Source: Lasioglossum baleicum
Lineage: Eukaryota; Arthropoda; Insecta; Hymenoptera; Halictidae
DNA length: 64,000 nucleotides
Assembly: GCF_051020765.1 (NCBI RefSeq)
Contig: NC_134930.1
Coordinates: 7,130,001-7,194,000, forward strand
Direction of reading: 5' to 3'
The translations under genes and the position numbers were made by a program. The notes under the pieces were generated by a model. It ran no database searches and was not told the origin of the DNA. It saw only the letters and a list, made by a program, of their open reading frames with translations. Position 1 is the first letter of the stretch, and every line of letters begins with the position of its first letter. Shown here one piece after another: positions 63,513 through 64,000 of this stretch.

Positions 63513-64000
63513 TAAGAAGGTAGTGTATACCAGTTCCGGACGACGCCGGTGAGTCCCATCTCGGCCTCATGGCTAAGAAGGTAGTGTATACCTGTTCGCG
63601 GACGACACCGATCAGTACCTTCTCGGCCTCATGGCTAAGAAGGTAGTGTATACCAGTTCGGGGACGAAACCGGTGAGTCCCATCTCGGCCTCATGGCTAA
63701 GAAGTTAGTGTATACCTGTTCGCGGACGACACCGATCGGTCCCATCTCGGCCTCATGGCTAATAAGGTAGTGTATACCAGTTCGTGGACGAAACCGGTGA
63801 GTCCCACCTCGGCCTCATGGCTAAGAAGGTAGTGTATACCTGTTCGCGGACAACACCGATCTGTCCCATCTCGGCCTCATGGCTAAAAAGGTAGTGTATA
63901 CCAGTTCCGGACGACACCGGTGAGTCCCATCTCGGCCTCATGGCTAAGAAGGTAGTGTATACCAGTTCCGGACGACACCGGTGAGTCCCATCTCGGCCTC
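63476..64000. repeat. Start of a further copy of the 60.1-kb string, cut by the window end
   Basis: Matches about 60080-60604 at +3,396 bp up to the last base. Shared markers are GACGACGCCGG, GATCAGTACCTTC (the ACCTTC at 60221 and 63617), GATCGGTCCC and CTAAAAAGG. This suggests a tandem duplication with a 3,396-bp period, whose second copy continues beyond the window. The array therefore does not end here. Confidence 0.8.

Larger units (their letters stand above)
1..64000. repeat. Satellite DNA array, 61-62 bp tandem unit, about 1,035 copies
   Basis: Head-to-tail units fill the window with no interruption and run off both ends. The unit is 62 bp in the A, C, D and E types and 61 bp in B; a rare form with TTCCGGGGGCACC is 60 bp. 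Nearly every unit keeps GTCCCATCTCGG, CTCATGGCTAAG and GTAGTGTATACC. Variation is concentrated in the 15-20 bp after GTATACC and in the step GATCAG versus GGTGAG. Base composition of the common unit is about 55% G+C, with five CpG dinucleotides. Nearly all units carry GTATAC and GGCC; GATC marks the A-like forms and ACCGGT the B/C/D forms. Satellite arrays of this size are known from eukaryotic centromeres, pericentromeres, subtelomeres and knobs. I do not recognise the family or the species. No array edge is present, so the genomic position is unknown. Confidence 0.98.

Noticed and set aside
187..63941. More than one hundred minus-strand ORFs of 60-100 codons with near-identical peptides
   Set aside because: All are translations of the satellite unit read through its three frames. 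Length is set by the 3n+2 unit and by TAG and TGA in the third frame, start points fall at the same unit positions, and there is no coding bias, promoter or splice context. Database matches to such peptides would be false gene models.
1..64000. CRISPR array
   Set aside because: Spacing is regular, but there are no unique spacers. The whole 62-bp unit is repeated, the array is far larger than known CRISPR arrays, and no cas genes are present.
1..64000. CENP-B box in D units (TTCGTGGACGAAACCGG)
   Set aside because: It resembles the start and end of the box (TTCG....A..CGGG), but the spacing is longer and the final CGGG is not matched. I do not call it a binding site.
1..64000. Ribosomal spacer repeats or telomeric repeats
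   Set aside because: No rRNA gene or telomere motif occurs in 64 kb, and the repeat is too long and too continuous for a typical rDNA spacer.
1..64000. Minisatellite-coded protein gene (long repeat protein)
   Set aside because: A coding tandem repeat would need a unit length divisible by three or an open frame through several units. Here unit lengths are mostly 61 and 62 bp and all frames are stopped within a few units on the minus strand; no long plus-strand ORF exists either.
1..64000. Promoters, terminators or binding sites such as the GTATAC or TTCG..CGAA palindromes
   Set aside because: They occur in hundreds of copies as part of the unit, with no adjacent gene. They are noted as dyad symmetries only.
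1..64000. Species assignment
   Set aside because: I do not recognise the monomer with certainty from any named satellite family. Composition and structure say eukaryote but nothing narrower.

Overview
The whole window is one uninterrupted satellite DNA array. Every stretch I read, from the first base to the last, is a head-to-tail repeat of a 62-bp unit (often 61 bp, rarely 60 bp), giving roughly 1,030-1,040 units. Both window ends cut through the array, so it is longer than 64 kb. I found no unique sequence, credible gene, RNA gene, transposon, telomere motif or CRISPR array. The many short minus-strand ORFs (60-100 codons) are by-products of the repeat: 62 is 3n+2, so translation steps through all three frames of the unit, and the third frame carries TAG and TGA. 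This kind of array indicates a eukaryotic nuclear genome and a constitutive heterochromatin block (centromeric, pericentromeric, subtelomeric or knob-like). The species and chromosomal position cannot be read from the sequence.

Each unit has a conserved part (GTCCCATCTCGG, CTCATGGCTAAG, AAGGTAGTGTATACC) and a variable part after GTATACC. I use these type names. A: CCTGTTCGCGG then GATCAG. A': CCTGTACGCGG, usually followed about 30 bp later by GGCCACATGG. B: CCAGTTCCGG then CCGGTGAG, 61 bp. C: CCAGTTCGGGG then CCGGTGAG. D: AATAAGG, then CCAGTTCGTGG. E: CCAGTTTGGGG, then CCCAACTCGG. Hybrids of these occur too. The types recur in fixed strings, so the array is made of higher-order blocks rather than randomly mixed units.

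Layout. About 1.08-22.65 kb is a direct tandem duplication of a block of about 10.44 kb; the left copy carries an extra 679 bp. About 22.77-24.0 kb is a 616-bp tandem duplication. About 24-39 kb reuses the same blocks in copies of 2.3-3.6 kb. About 39-53 kb is a younger-looking mosaic with offsets of 681, 1,668, 1,728, 1,975 and 2,407 bp. About 53.3-56.4 kb is a 1,476-bp tandem duplication rich in 185-bp C-A-B trimers. About 56.4-58.1 kb has the most one-off variants. About 58-64 kb holds a second copy of the 43.4-46.4 kb block and the start of a 3,396-bp repeat that runs off the window end.

No genes act together here. What can be described is how the array evolves: nested tandem duplications from single units to 10 kb, probably by unequal exchange, with recombinant units marking old breakpoints. 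A chromatin role is possible but is inference.
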